DNA from: Oscillospiraceae bacterium
Lineage (GTDB): Bacteria; Bacillota; Clostridia; UBA1212
Direction of reading: 5' to 3'
DNA length: 64,000 bases
Assembly: GCA_015069195.1 (NCBI GenBank)
Contig: SVJA01000009.1
Location: 1-64,000 of the forward strand
The translations under genes and the position numbers were made by a program. The first letter of the stretch is position 1, and every line of letters starts with the position of its first letter. The notes beneath the pieces were generated by a model. That model was not told where the DNA came from, searched no databases, and saw nothing but the letters and a program-made list of their open reading frames with translations. Below, one piece after another: positions 43,378-51,799 of this stretch.

Positions 43378-44103
43378 TTACTGAGCATCGGAATTGCCGA
43401 CAGCAACCCTGTCTCCTGCATTTATAAGCTCAAGTCTTGTAACAGAAACTTCGTAGGCTACTTTATCTACCACAGTACCATCCTCGTACTTTTTCTGATA
43501 TGTACGGCTCTGGATTCTGCCTGTAACCTTTACATTCTCGCCGACTTTTCTTTTACCGCAGTATCTGGCATTTCTGCCCCATGATATACAGGGTATGTAG
43601 TCCGACTTGTTGTAAGATCTGTTTACAGCAAGCAGAATATCCGCAATTTCCCTGTTGAACGGAGTTGTTCTGTATATAGGCGGCTTACATATATAACCGT
43701 TCAGAATAACCGTATTTTTGTCCTGTACCTCCGGGTTCTCTTCAGTAAGTTTTTCTGTGTCTTCATCCGATGTATCTTCTGAAAAATCAATCGCACTTTC
43801 TCTGCCGAATGATATCTCACGGGCAAAAACCATAAGCATAAGCTTAGAACCGTTTTCTCCCACTGAATTGTATGAGCGGAACTGACCCTCTACCGTTATG
43901 TACTCTCCTATCTCAAACTCGTCTATACCGGCAAGTCTGTCAGAAACCATAACAGGAATCCTATCAAAGCTGTTACTAAGGCGTTTTACATCTACATACA
44001 AACTGTAAAAGCCTTCTCCGTACACCTCATGACTAAAAGTCGGAACCGATGCAATTGTACCCGAAATGGTCGCGTAGTTGCTCTCGCACTGACTGTTGAC
44101 CAT
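43378..44103 (-). CDS. Two-domain single-stranded DNA-binding-like protein
   Basis: About 241 residues with two OB-fold parts. Residues 1-105 look like a degenerate OB fold (SGTIASVPTFSHEV, GEYITVEGQF). After an acidic linker (about 110-130) a better SSB-like domain covers about 135-225 (NGYICKPPIYRTTP, IADILLAVNRSYNKSDYIPCISWG, VGENVKVTGRIQSRTYQKK). The C-terminus does not carry the acidic DDDIPF-type tip of the main SSB, so this is probably an accessory SSB. The ATG at 44103 follows AAAGGAG. Confidence 0.78.
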   Translation of the reverse strand: MVNSQCESNYATISGTIASVPTFSHEVYGEGFYSLYVDVKRLSNSFDRIPVMVSDRLAGIDEFEIGEYITVEGQFRSYNSVGENGSKLMLMVFAREISFGRESAIDFSEDTSDEDTEKLTEENPEVQDKNTVILNGYICKPPIYRTTPFNREIADILLAVNRSYNKSDYIPCISWGRNARYCGKRKVGENVKVTGRIQSRTYQKKYEDGTVVDKVAYEVSVTRLELINAGDRVAVGNSDAQ

Positions 44104-44306
44104 ATTCAAATCTCCTTTCGCGTGTCAAGTAAACACCTGCGCCATTATACCCACGGCAAAATCAAATTGCAACCCTTTTTTACTTTAAATAAAGGATTTT
44201 TGCAAATCACTGTACCGCAATCACTGTTAATATATATGAAAGTACAATTGTTTTATGACACGAATCTTCTGTTTTTTATAGTTTCTTCTAAGTAATTTTT
44301 AAAATG

Positions 44307-45437
44307 TTATTTCAATTTTTTTGTAAAATCAGCTAACGCCTCGGATATCTTTATCTGTTGCGGGCAAACTGCCTCACAACTGCGGCAACCGATGCATGCA
44401 GACGGACGCTTATTTTCCGGCAGTGAAGAAACTTTCATCGAAGGGATAAAACCGCCCCCTGTAAAGCAATATTCGTTATAAAGATAAATAAGATCCGGTA
44501 TGTCAAGGCCCATGGGACAATGATCCGTACAATATCTGCATGATGTACAAGGAAGTGCAATCCGTCCTACCATATCATCGGCAACATTTTTTAAAACTTT
44601 GAGTTCAGCGTCGCTGAGCGGTTTTTCTGTTTCAAAAATCTCTATATTTTCACGAAGCTGTTCAAAATCAGACATGCCTGACAAAGTAACCTTAACACTT
44701 TCAACGGTCTGTAAAAACCTGAATGCCCATCCGACAACACTTTCATCAGGCCTTGCAGATTTAAGTTTGGACACATATTCGTCGGACAACACGGCAAGTT
44801 TTCCGCCGCGGAGAGGTTCCATAACCCATACCGGTATGCCGTACTCATTAAGCAATTCGACCTTATCCTTTGCCTTTTGGAAATCCCAATCGAGATAATT
44901 GAGCTGGATCTGGCAGAATTCCATAGCATCGCCGTATTCTTCCAGAAATCGCTTTGTAACCTCATAACTTCCGTGAACCGAAAAACCAAGGTGCTTTATT
45001 CTGCCGTTTTGTTTTTGCTCAAGCAAATAATCAAAAATACCGTAACTGCGATCAAGGTATGCATCTATATTCATTTCGCAGACATTGTGAAACAAATAGA
45101 AATCAAAGTATTCTTCCGAACACTTTTTTAGCTGCTCTTCAAAAATTTCTTTTACTTTGTCCATATTTGACAAGTCATATCCCGGGAACTTATCGGCAAG
45201 ATAAAAACTTTCTCTCGGATACTTTTTCAAAGCGTTTCCGGTAACAATTTCAGATTGTCCGCCGTGATATCCCCACGCTGTATCAAAATAATTCACACCG
45301 TGCGCAATCGCATAATCTATCATTTTTTCGGTCGCTTCGATATCAATTTCTGAAAAATTACCGTCAACCACGGGAAAGCGCATAGTACCCATACCGAGCG
45401 CTGACAATTTTTTATTCTTAAAATCTTTGTAAATCAT
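44307..45437 (-). CDS. Aldo/keto reductase with C-terminal 4Fe-4S domain
   Basis: A TIM-barrel aldo/keto reductase (about 1-275; GMGTMRFP, FDTAWGYHGGQSE, the Tyr and Lys catalytic region DKFPG) joined to a ferredoxin-like end with two cysteine sets: CTSCRYCTDHC and CIGCRSCEAVC. Such fused enzymes are common in strict anaerobes and probably take electrons from ferredoxin. Substrate unknown. AAGGAG precedes the ATG. The next gene (DUF1893) ends 11 bases upstream of this reading direction's start, so they form an operon. Confidence 0.92.
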   Translation of the reverse strand: MIYKDFKNKKLSALGMGTMRFPVVDGNFSEIDIEATEKMIDYAIAHGVNYFDTAWGYHGGQSEIVTGNALKKYPRESFYLADKFPGYDLSNMDKVKEIFEEQLKKCSEEYFDFYLFHNVCEMNIDAYLDRSYGIFDYLLEQKQNGRIKHLGFSVHGSYEVTKRFLEEYGDAMEFCQIQLNYLDWDFQKAKDKVELLNEYGIPVWVMEPLRGGKLAVLSDEYVSKLKSARPDESVVGWAFRFLQTVESVKVTLSGMSDFEQLRENIEIFETEKPLSDAELKVLKNVADDMVGRIALPCTSCRYCTDHCPMGLDIPDLIYLYNEYCFTGGGFIPSMKVSSLPENKRPSACIGCRSCEAVCPQQIKISEALADFTKKLK

Positions 45438-45448
45438 AAAAGTTCTCC

Positions 45449-45871
45449 TTAAGAATTAAGCTTACTATATGTTTCTTTTATTGCAACCAAAGCATCAAGC
45501 GGATTTGTAACATCCATCACCGCGGTCTCCATAGGACAATATCCTGTGTTGTCACGATTTTTGATTCTTTCTACCAGATTACCGTAAAAAACTTTCACAT
45601 TATTTTCCTCAAGAACAGACAAGGCAGACTCACTGATAGTCCCCGCATAAATTTCTTCTATACCAAGCAAAACATACAAAAACGCTGCAGCTTTTCCCAC
45701 AACTTTATCGGCAACAGAAAAACCCTGGAAAATCCTTTTCGTATTTATAAAAAACAATAGTGTTTTGACACCGCGTTCAGAGTCAGAATACATCTCGCCG
45801 CTCTTGCAGAAAACTAAGGTACAACCGGTATTTTCGAGGAAGCTCTTTGCTTTTAAGGTAAAATCATTCAT
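45449..45871 (-). CDS. DUF1893 family protein
   Basis: A 140-residue protein of a family described as cytidine deaminase-like in fold. Visible are TLVFCKSGEMY, the GVKTLLFF strand, VGKAAAFLYVLLGIEEIYAG (helix) and the end CPMETAV, which may hold the remaining zinc-type Cys and Glu. Catalytic activity is not proven for the family. It lies with the aldo/keto reductase gene. Confidence 0.8.
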   Translation of the reverse strand: MNDFTLKAKSFLENTGCTLVFCKSGEMYSDSERGVKTLLFFINTKRIFQGFSVADKVVGKAAAFLYVLLGIEEIYAGTISESALSVLEENNVKVFYGNLVERIKNRDNTGYCPMETAVMDVTNPLDALVAIKETYSKLNS

Positions 45872-45901
45872 ATTTTTGCCTTTCGCTTTTGAATCATAAA
45901 A

Positions 45902-46699
45902 TTAAAATCTTCCGCCACCGCCGCCGTGACTTCTGCCTGAAGACGAACGATGTGTACCACCACCGCCGCCGGAACTGCTGCTTTTCGGACGCGCCGTTTT
46001 ACTCACAGTCTTATACAAGAATACATCACTGCTGTTTTTGACATCCATACTTCCCTGTTTTTCGTACCCTTTTGCAGAATAATTTGATCTCACAGACTTC
46101 AACTGAGCTTTCATCACCGAAACCGATATCAGCGCAATAACAAAACCGATTGCAACTGCTACAAAAAGATTTGAAAAGAAAGAGAACGGAGCTTTGTACG
46201 GAGAACCTTCACGGGCACTTGTGACATATCCTTCGGTAAGTTCAACAAATGCCACGAAAGCATCATAGTATTCATCAAAAGTAAGATGGTCCTCAAGAAC
46301 TTCTTTTGTATTATCAATCGCATCATCTGTAAATGCATCAATACCGAATCCTCTGGTAGAAAAATGATACTCCCTTTCATCCATGCCTACAGCAAGAAGC
46401 ACACAGTCCTCTCCGCCGTTATACCCGTAGCCGTTGTAATCCATATAGTCATCAGCAAAAGCTTCTGCGGTTTTGTATCCCATATCGTCAACGGTAACAA
46501 TAACGACGTCGAGCTTGATTTTCTCGCTCACTTCATCAAGCATAGTTATCAAAATCAACTCTTCTTCATCTGTAAGAATATCTGCATCATCAACCAATCT
46601 GGGATCAGTAGCAGCAAACACTCCGAAGCCTGCAAAGCAACTCAGCGATACACTTAGACAAATAATAAATAATAAAAGATTTTTTATGTATTTTTTCAT
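45902..46699 (-). CDS. TPM-domain membrane protein (YdjH/YgcG-like)
   Basis: Signal peptide, then a TPM domain (about 32-160; DDADILTDEEELIL, DVVIVTVDDMG, LLAVGMDEREYHFSTRG), a membrane helix (about 180-205), and a Gly/Ser/His-rich end (GGGGGTHRSSSGRSHGGGGGRF pieces such as SSSGGGGG). TPM proteins are membrane-linked, with roles in photosystem or envelope repair. GGAGGC precedes the ATG. Gene order SPFH, zinc-ribbon protein, TPM matches B. subtilis ydjI, ydjG and ydjH, which anchor the PspA system. Confidence 0.87.
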   Translation of the reverse strand: MKKYIKNLLLFIICLSVSLSCFAGFGVFAATDPRLVDDADILTDEEELILITMLDEVSEKIKLDVVIVTVDDMGYKTAEAFADDYMDYNGYGYNGGEDCVLLAVGMDEREYHFSTRGFGIDAFTDDAIDNTKEVLEDHLTFDEYYDAFVAFVELTEGYVTSAREGSPYKAPFSFFSNLFVAVAIGFVIALISVSVMKAQLKSVRSNYSAKGYEKQGSMDVKNSSDVFLYKTVSKTARPKSSSSGGGGGTHRSSSGRSHGGGGGRF

Positions 46700-46712
46700 A
46701 GTATCGCCTCCT

Positions 46713-47798
46713 TTATATCAACCAGAAAAGGAACAGTAACGCCATTATAGCCGCACTGCAAACACCTGTAAGACCCCAAAGCCATCTGTGGTATGCAGCC
46801 TTATCAAGAGGCAGATCTCCTACGAATTTTCCGGTCTGTCCATTCATCGCAAACGTATACTTTTTATCTTTCCAAGTAGTATTAAGCAACCACACCGGAT
46901 AAAGAGCATATTTAGCGTTGCCATTTGAAATTTTTATACTGCTGTGTTCGGCAACGACACTTGAATAACCATTTACCGTAGATGCAAATGCCTGCTCAGT
47001 ACTGCGTTTTATTCTCTCATTGGCACGGGGAATACACATTTCAGAATCAATATCATATTTGTCAGCAAGGTAACCTGCAAGATATGCAGTCTGAAAATCC
47101 ACCATATCTTTTGAGTTATATGGTTCTATAGACTCCATAAGATCGTCCGCCATTTTCTCCGAACCGTCAACAGGCACTTTTTCAAAGCCTATACTACCCT
47201 CACGCAAAACAGAGAAAAAGCTGGTCTCCCTATATGTGTAATTACTGTCAGACCAACTTCTTACACGTGTAGCTTTGTAACGAATGCTTGCATCGGTGTC
47301 CGCATCGAAAAGCCAGAAAGGCACATATACTCCCTTTATCTCGTCAATGTGGTTCTCATCCTTAAACACTTTCGGGAGAAGTTTTTTACCCTTAAGGTGA
47401 TTCTTTAATGCAGTTTTTGCCGCTTCTTTATCAAGTTTGAAAGGAATGACATAGTCCGGTTTCAGAACTCCCGACAATCGACCTTTCATTACTACAGGAT
47501 TATCACAATACGGGCAACTTGTAGCAGCAGTATTTTCATCACCGATTATCTCACCGCCACACGAATTACAAATAAACGAGCACAAGCCTTCAGCCTCGTT
47601 TTCAGTCCATTCTCCACCCGGAGCATTATCCCAGGTCATATCATCCTCTGCGTCTTTTTTCAGGTCTGCATCGTACGCCTTTAATGTGTCCATTTCGAAT
47701 TCTGTATCACAGTACGGACATTTTACCTTTTGGATATCCGAATTAAATTCAAGTGCACCACCGCAACACGGACATTTATATTCAAATAATTCACTCAT
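46713..47798 (-). CDS. Zinc-ribbon membrane protein (YdjG-like)
   Basis: The 361-residue protein has two zinc-ribbon motifs near the N-terminus (CPCCGG with CPYC, and CNSCGGEI with CPYC), a beta-rich middle (IPFKLDKEAAK, KGVYVPFWLFD) and C-terminal membrane helices (VCSAAIMALLFLFWLI). The family resembles the TFIIB-type zinc-finger protein YdjG. The ATG at 47798 follows GGAG by nine bases. The SPFH gene lies upstream, separated by a GC-rich hairpin. Confidence 0.87.
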   Translation of the reverse strand: MSELFEYKCPCCGGALEFNSDIQKVKCPYCDTEFEMDTLKAYDADLKKDAEDDMTWDNAPGGEWTENEAEGLCSFICNSCGGEIIGDENTAATSCPYCDNPVVMKGRLSGVLKPDYVIPFKLDKEAAKTALKNHLKGKKLLPKVFKDENHIDEIKGVYVPFWLFDADTDASIRYKATRVRSWSDSNYTYRETSFFSVLREGSIGFEKVPVDGSEKMADDLMESIEPYNSKDMVDFQTAYLAGYLADKYDIDSEMCIPRANERIKRSTEQAFASTVNGYSSVVAEHSSIKISNGNAKYALYPVWLLNTTWKDKKYTFAMNGQTGKFVGDLPLDKAAYHRWLWGLTGVCSAAIMALLFLFWLI

Positions 47799-47828
47799 TT
47801 TATTATTCTCCAATTAATAAATTCAACA

Positions 47829-47854
47829 ACGCCGCCGTCAAACAACGGCGGCGT
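47829..47854 (-). other. GC-rich hairpin between SPFH and zinc-ribbon genes
   Basis: ACGCCGCCGT (47829-47838) and ACGGCGGCGT (47845-47854) form a perfect ten-base-pair stem. No T-run follows, so it may be a processing site or partial attenuator that sets the ratio of the first gene to the two downstream ones. Confidence 0.6.
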
Positions 47855-47873
47855 CATCCGGTAAAATATCTAA

Positions 47874-49208
47874 TTATTTTTTATCTCCGTCGTCAAAACG
47901 GTCTCCGCAGTTCGGACAGAACTTCGGAGGATTCTTGGGATCTTCAGGCTCCCATCCGCACTTGTTACACATAAACGAAGGAGCTGCTTCAGGCTTTTTA
48001 GCACCGCAATTAGCGCAGAAATTACCTTTGTTTACAGAACCGCAAGCACAAGTCCAGCCGTCTGCTTCAGGTTTCTTTGCGCCGCACTCTGCGCAGAACT
48101 TACCGCCTGCCATAGCTCCGCATGAACACTTCCAGCTTTCAAGTGTAGCAGGTTCGTTAACTGCAGGCTGCGGTGCAACCTGAGTCTGCTGAGCCTGTTG
48201 CTGCTGACCCATAGCATAGAGATTCTGAGCATTCATACCGCCGGCATTCATCGCCATACCCATACCCATAAAGCCTGTCATAGCACCGGCCTGATTTCCG
48301 GCAGCGGTCTTCATAGCATCTGCCTGTGCACCTACCAAAGTAGCGGCAGCCATTGTAGGATCACGCATAATAGCTACGCGCTGAGCTTCCTTAATCATAT
48401 CTGCATCTTCTTCGGGAAGTGTAACAGAACCGAGAGCAACACTTACAACCGTCAAACCTCTGAGTTCAGCCCATTTAGCAGTAAGGGCTTCGTTCATAGC
48501 GTTTTCCAAATCAGTATTGTGTGTAACAATCTGGTTAGGTCTGAGTTCGAGTTCGGAAAGCTTTCCGAATGCAGGCTGAAGTGCGCTGATGAACTCTGTC
48601 TTAAGCTGTGTATCAATTTCAGATCTTGTGTACTCCGCCTCAACATTACCGCAGACATTTGTATAGAAAAGAATCGGGTTTGAAATTTTGTAAGAGTAAA
48701 CACCGGAACAACGGATAGATACATCTATATCAAGGCCGATCTTTGAGTCAACAACTCTGAACGGAATCGGATTGGGAGTACCAAACTTGTTATCCATAAG
48801 CTCTTTTGTATTGAAATAGTAAACTCTCTGATCTTTTCCTGTGTCTCCGCCGTATGTAAAACGCTTACCAATCGTCTTAAAAGTATCAATAATACTCTGA
48901 CCGAGGCTACCTGCGAAAATGCTCGGCTCCGTAGAAGAATCGTATGTATATTCGCCGGGTTCTGCACAAACATCTACAACTTTACCCTGCTCAACAATAA
49001 TCATACACTGTCCGTCTGCTACTGCGATACCGGAACCATTTGAAATAATGTTGTCACTCGCCTTTGTATTTGAAGAGAGACCGCTGATGCGCTTTACACC
49101 CTTTGTAACCAAAACATCTTTGTCAATAGATTCGCAATAGAAAAACTCTTTCCACTGATCTGCCAATGTGCTGCCGAGAGCACCAAGACCTGCTTTAATA
49201 AGTCCCAT
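47874..49208 (-). CDS. SPFH-domain protein with zinc ribbons (YdjI-like)
   Basis: The 444 residues contain an SPFH (stomatin/flotillin-like) domain (about 20-300; CMIIVEQGKVVDV, YTRSEIDTQLKTEF, LRGLTVVSVALG), a helical, Gln- and Met-rich region, and a C-terminal part with zinc ribbons (CSCGAMAGGKFCAECG, CACGSVNKGNFCANCG, and CNKCGWEPED with CPNCG). SPFH proteins form membrane-associated rings; YdjI helps recruit PspA in B. subtilis. It is the first gene of the set. AAAGGAG precedes the ATG. pspA itself is not here. Confidence 0.9.
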   Translation of the reverse strand: MGLIKAGLGALGSTLADQWKEFFYCESIDKDVLVTKGVKRISGLSSNTKASDNIISNGSGIAVADGQCMIIVEQGKVVDVCAEPGEYTYDSSTEPSIFAGSLGQSIIDTFKTIGKRFTYGGDTGKDQRVYYFNTKELMDNKFGTPNPIPFRVVDSKIGLDIDVSIRCSGVYSYKISNPILFYTNVCGNVEAEYTRSEIDTQLKTEFISALQPAFGKLSELELRPNQIVTHNTDLENAMNEALTAKWAELRGLTVVSVALGSVTLPEEDADMIKEAQRVAIMRDPTMAAATLVGAQADAMKTAAGNQAGAMTGFMGMGMAMNAGGMNAQNLYAMGQQQQAQQTQVAPQPAVNEPATLESWKCSCGAMAGGKFCAECGAKKPEADGWTCACGSVNKGNFCANCGAKKPEAAPSFMCNKCGWEPEDPKNPPKFCPNCGDRFDDGDKK

Positions 49209-49437
49209 AATAAAAAATCTCCTTTCAAATTAAAACAATGTATGTAAGTCTAAATAATTACATTACCAACCGCTACTATTATATTACATTAACTTAAATT
49301 TAACAATATTTTTCCGCCTTGCTAAAGTCGACTTTTTTTGACAGAGTTCGACAGTTAAATTCTCCGCTCATTTTAAATCATTGTATTAGTTAAAAGACTT
49401 TGATAAAATCAAGAAAAAATTTATAGGAGACAATAAT
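49209..49437. other. Divergent spacer, no gene seen
   Basis: An A+T-rich region of 229 bases between the SPFH gene and the plus-strand orphan. It must hold both promoters. I saw no strong hairpin or repeat beyond the short GTCGAC/TTTTTTTGACAGAGTTCGACAG pairing near 49328-49352. Confidence 0.4.
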
Positions 49438-49815
49438 ATGATAACTTTTGAAGACTTTACAAAAATGTTTTCCGTTGATTTAAACGGAAAAATGTGCATT
49501 GAAATAGAATTTAATATTATCGGATATCCAAATTATCAGTATTGTTGGATGGGTAAAATGCCCATTCAAAGAAAAACCAAACTAATAAATCTACAACTTT
49601 TCAAAAAGAAAAATGCCCGTGACATTTATTGGTTTGGACTACCAAACAAAGAGCAAGAATCTTATGACTACGATAACTTTGAGAACTTCTGCGAAAGTTC
49701 CGTATTTAACGGCAGATCGTTGAAAGAATTGTGGGATTATGTCGAATTATTATCCATCGACGGCTGTGATCCGGATGAAAGGATTAAGTTTTATTTGAAC
49801 TACTCAATTAAATGA
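49438..49815 (+). CDS. Orphan hypothetical protein
   Basis: A 125-residue protein on the plus strand with a good AGGAG site and a strong terminator, so it is probably real. I do not recognise the family. It is aromatic-rich (WFGLPNKEQES, YDYDNFENFCESS), has no signal peptide, and ends with FYLNYSIK. Its lone reversed position and composition resemble immunity or accessory genes, but no partner is adjacent. Confidence 0.72.
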   Translation: MITFEDFTKMFSVDLNGKMCIEIEFNIIGYPNYQYCWMGKMPIQRKTKLINLQLFKKKNARDIYWFGLPNKEQESYDYDNFENFCESSVFNGRSLKELWDYVELLSIDGCDPDERIKFYLNYSIK

Positions 49816-49827
49816 ACACACAAAAAC

Positions 49828-49875
49828 AACCACATCACCTTGGAAAAACTCCAAAATGATGTGGTTGACTTTTTT
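49828..49875. terminator. Bidirectional terminator between convergent genes
   Basis: AACCACATCA (49828-49837) pairs with TGATGTGGTT (49857-49866); the plus strand continues GACTTTTTTG and the minus strand has TTGTTTTTG. It probably serves both the orphan gene and the GGGtGRT gene. Confidence 0.9.
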
Positions 49876-49954
49876 GTTATTTGATTTTTGTAATAAGTCT
49901 TTTACAACCAGCGTCCGAAAGCTTAAAAGCCTCAGAAAGCCTTATAAATACTTA

Positions 49955-50953
49955 TTATCTGAAAGCTTCTTCTACTGCAACTGCGCAAGCAACTGTCATA
50001 CCAACCATCGGGTTGTTACCTGCACCGATAAGGCCCATCATCTCAACATGGGCAGGGACTGAAGAAGAACCTGCAAACTGTGCGTCAGAGTGCATACGAC
50101 CCATAGTATCTGTCATACCGTAAGAAGACGGACCTGCAGCCATGTTATCAGGGTGAAGTGTACGACCTGTACCGCCGCCTGAAGCAACTGAGAAGTATTT
50201 AACACCGTTCTCTACGCACCATTTCTTATATGTACCTGCAACAGGATGCTGGAATCTTGTCGGGTTTGTTGAGTTACCTGTGATAGATACGCCAACGTTT
50301 TCGAGCTTCATAATAGCAACACCTTCGGGAACATTGTCTGAACCGTAGCAGTTAACGTTTGCACGAGGACCGTTTGAGTAAGCGATTCTCTCTACAACCT
50401 TAACTTCTTCTGTAGCAGGATCAAATTCAGTCTTGCAATATGTGAAACCGTTGATTCTTGCGATAATCTGAGCAGCGTCTTTTCCGAGACCGTTGAGGAT
50501 AACGCGGAGAGGCTGTTTTCTTACTTTGTTAGCATTAAGGGCGATCTTTATAGCACCCTCAGCAGCAGCGAATGACTCGTGACCTGCGAGAAAGCAGAAG
50601 CACTCTGTAGACTCTGTGAGGAGCATCGCACCGAGGTTACCGTGGCCGAGACCAACCTTACGGTTTTCAGCAACAGAACCGGGGATACAGAAAGCCTGAA
50701 GACCGATACCGATAGCGGCAGCAGCTTCTGCGGCTGTTGTAGCACCTTTCTTTATAGCGATAGCACAACCTACTGTATATGCCCAGATAGCATTTTCAAA
50801 GCAGATGGGCTGTGTTTCTCTTACGATAGTATCGCAGTCGATACCTTTTGCAAGAGTGATTTCTTTACATTCTTCGATAGACTTAATTCCATACTCGGCA
50901 AGTACAGCGTTTATTTTGTCTACTCTTCTCTCATAACCTTCAAATAAACTCAT
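49955..50953 (-). CDS. GGGtGRT protein
   Basis: The name motif is visible as SVASGGGTGRTLHPDN near residue 255. The 332-residue protein also has IGLQAFCIPGSVAENRKVGLGHGNLGAM pieces (for example GLGHGNLGAML), the CFCFLAGHESFAAAEGAI region and MVGMTVACAV at its end. The family is well conserved in anaerobes, is often highly expressed, and has no agreed function. AAGGAGG precedes the ATG. It follows the NifU-like gene by 17 bases, a pairing I believe is recurrent. Confidence 0.92.
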   Translation of the reverse strand: MSLFEGYERRVDKINAVLAEYGIKSIEECKEITLAKGIDCDTIVRETQPICFENAIWAYTVGCAIAIKKGATTAAEAAAAIGIGLQAFCIPGSVAENRKVGLGHGNLGAMLLTESTECFCFLAGHESFAAAEGAIKIALNANKVRKQPLRVILNGLGKDAAQIIARINGFTYCKTEFDPATEEVKVVERIAYSNGPRANVNCYGSDNVPEGVAIMKLENVGVSITGNSTNPTRFQHPVAGTYKKWCVENGVKYFSVASGGGTGRTLHPDNMAAGPSSYGMTDTMGRMHSDAQFAGSSSVPAHVEMMGLIGAGNNPMVGMTVACAVAVEEAFR

Positions 50954-50970
50954 TACACTATACCTCCTTA

Positions 50971-51663
50971 TTATTCTTTACGCGGGTCAATGTACTTAAC
51001 CGCGTCAGCAAATCTGCCGTATGTACCCTTAGACTTGTCGTAAGCTTCGTTGGGCTCCATACCTTTTTTGATAAAGTCAGTCATCTTTCCGAGTGATACG
51101 AACTCGTAACCGATAACGTTGTCGTTCTCATCGAGAGCCATTCTTGTGCAGTAACCCTCTGTCATTTCGAGGTATCTTACACCTTTAGCCTTTGTGCCGT
51201 ACATAGTACCAACCATAGAACGAGCACCTTTACCGAGGTCCTCCATACCTGCACCGATAACAAGACCGTCCTCAGAGAAAGCAGACTGTGTACGTCCGTA
51301 AACAATCTGGAGGAAGAGTTCGCGCATAGCTGTATTGATCGCATCGCAAACGAGGTCAGTATTGAGTGCTTCGAGAACTGTCTTTCCGGGGAGAATTTCA
51401 GCTGCCATAGCTGCTGAGTGAGTCATACCCGAACAACCGATAGTCTCTACAAGAGCCTCTTCGATAATACCGTTTTTAACATTAAGAGAAAGCTTACAAG
51501 CTCCCTGCTGGGGTGCACACCAACCGATACCGTGTGTATAACCTGAAATGTCAGCGACTTCTTTAGCTTTTATCCATCTGCCTTCCTCAGGAATCGGTGC
51601 CGGGCCGTGATTTGCGCCCTGCTTTACACATACCATTTCTTCTACTTCGCGAGAATAATTCAT
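50971..51663 (-). CDS. NifU/IscU-like Fe-S scaffold-domain protein
   Basis: The 230 residues include an IscU/NifU_N-like core with Cys49 and Cys56 (GWCAPQQGACKLSL), Cys77 (ETIGCSGMTHSA) and Cys106. Classical IscU has three cluster Cys in a different spacing, so cluster binding is an inference. The C-terminal part (MTDFIKKGMEPNEAYD) is extra. It is cotranscribed with the GGGtGRT gene. No iscS or sufBCD genes are close by. Confidence 0.82.
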   Translation of the reverse strand: MNYSREVEEMVCVKQGANHGPAPIPEEGRWIKAKEVADISGYTHGIGWCAPQQGACKLSLNVKNGIIEEALVETIGCSGMTHSAAMAAEILPGKTVLEALNTDLVCDAINTAMRELFLQIVYGRTQSAFSEDGLVIGAGMEDLGKGARSMVGTMYGTKAKGVRYLEMTEGYCTRMALDENDNVIGYEFVSLGKMTDFIKKGMEPNEAYDKSKGTYGRFADAVKYIDPRKE

Positions 51664-51799
51664 ATGTTTCTAGCCCCTTTCGTTATCTTATAAATTTCTT
51701 TAACTAATAATTACAACATTCCGATTATACATTATCGGTCAACTCATTGCAACCGACTTTGTGCTTTAAGCGCAACAAAATTTAACGGAATTTTGCAAT

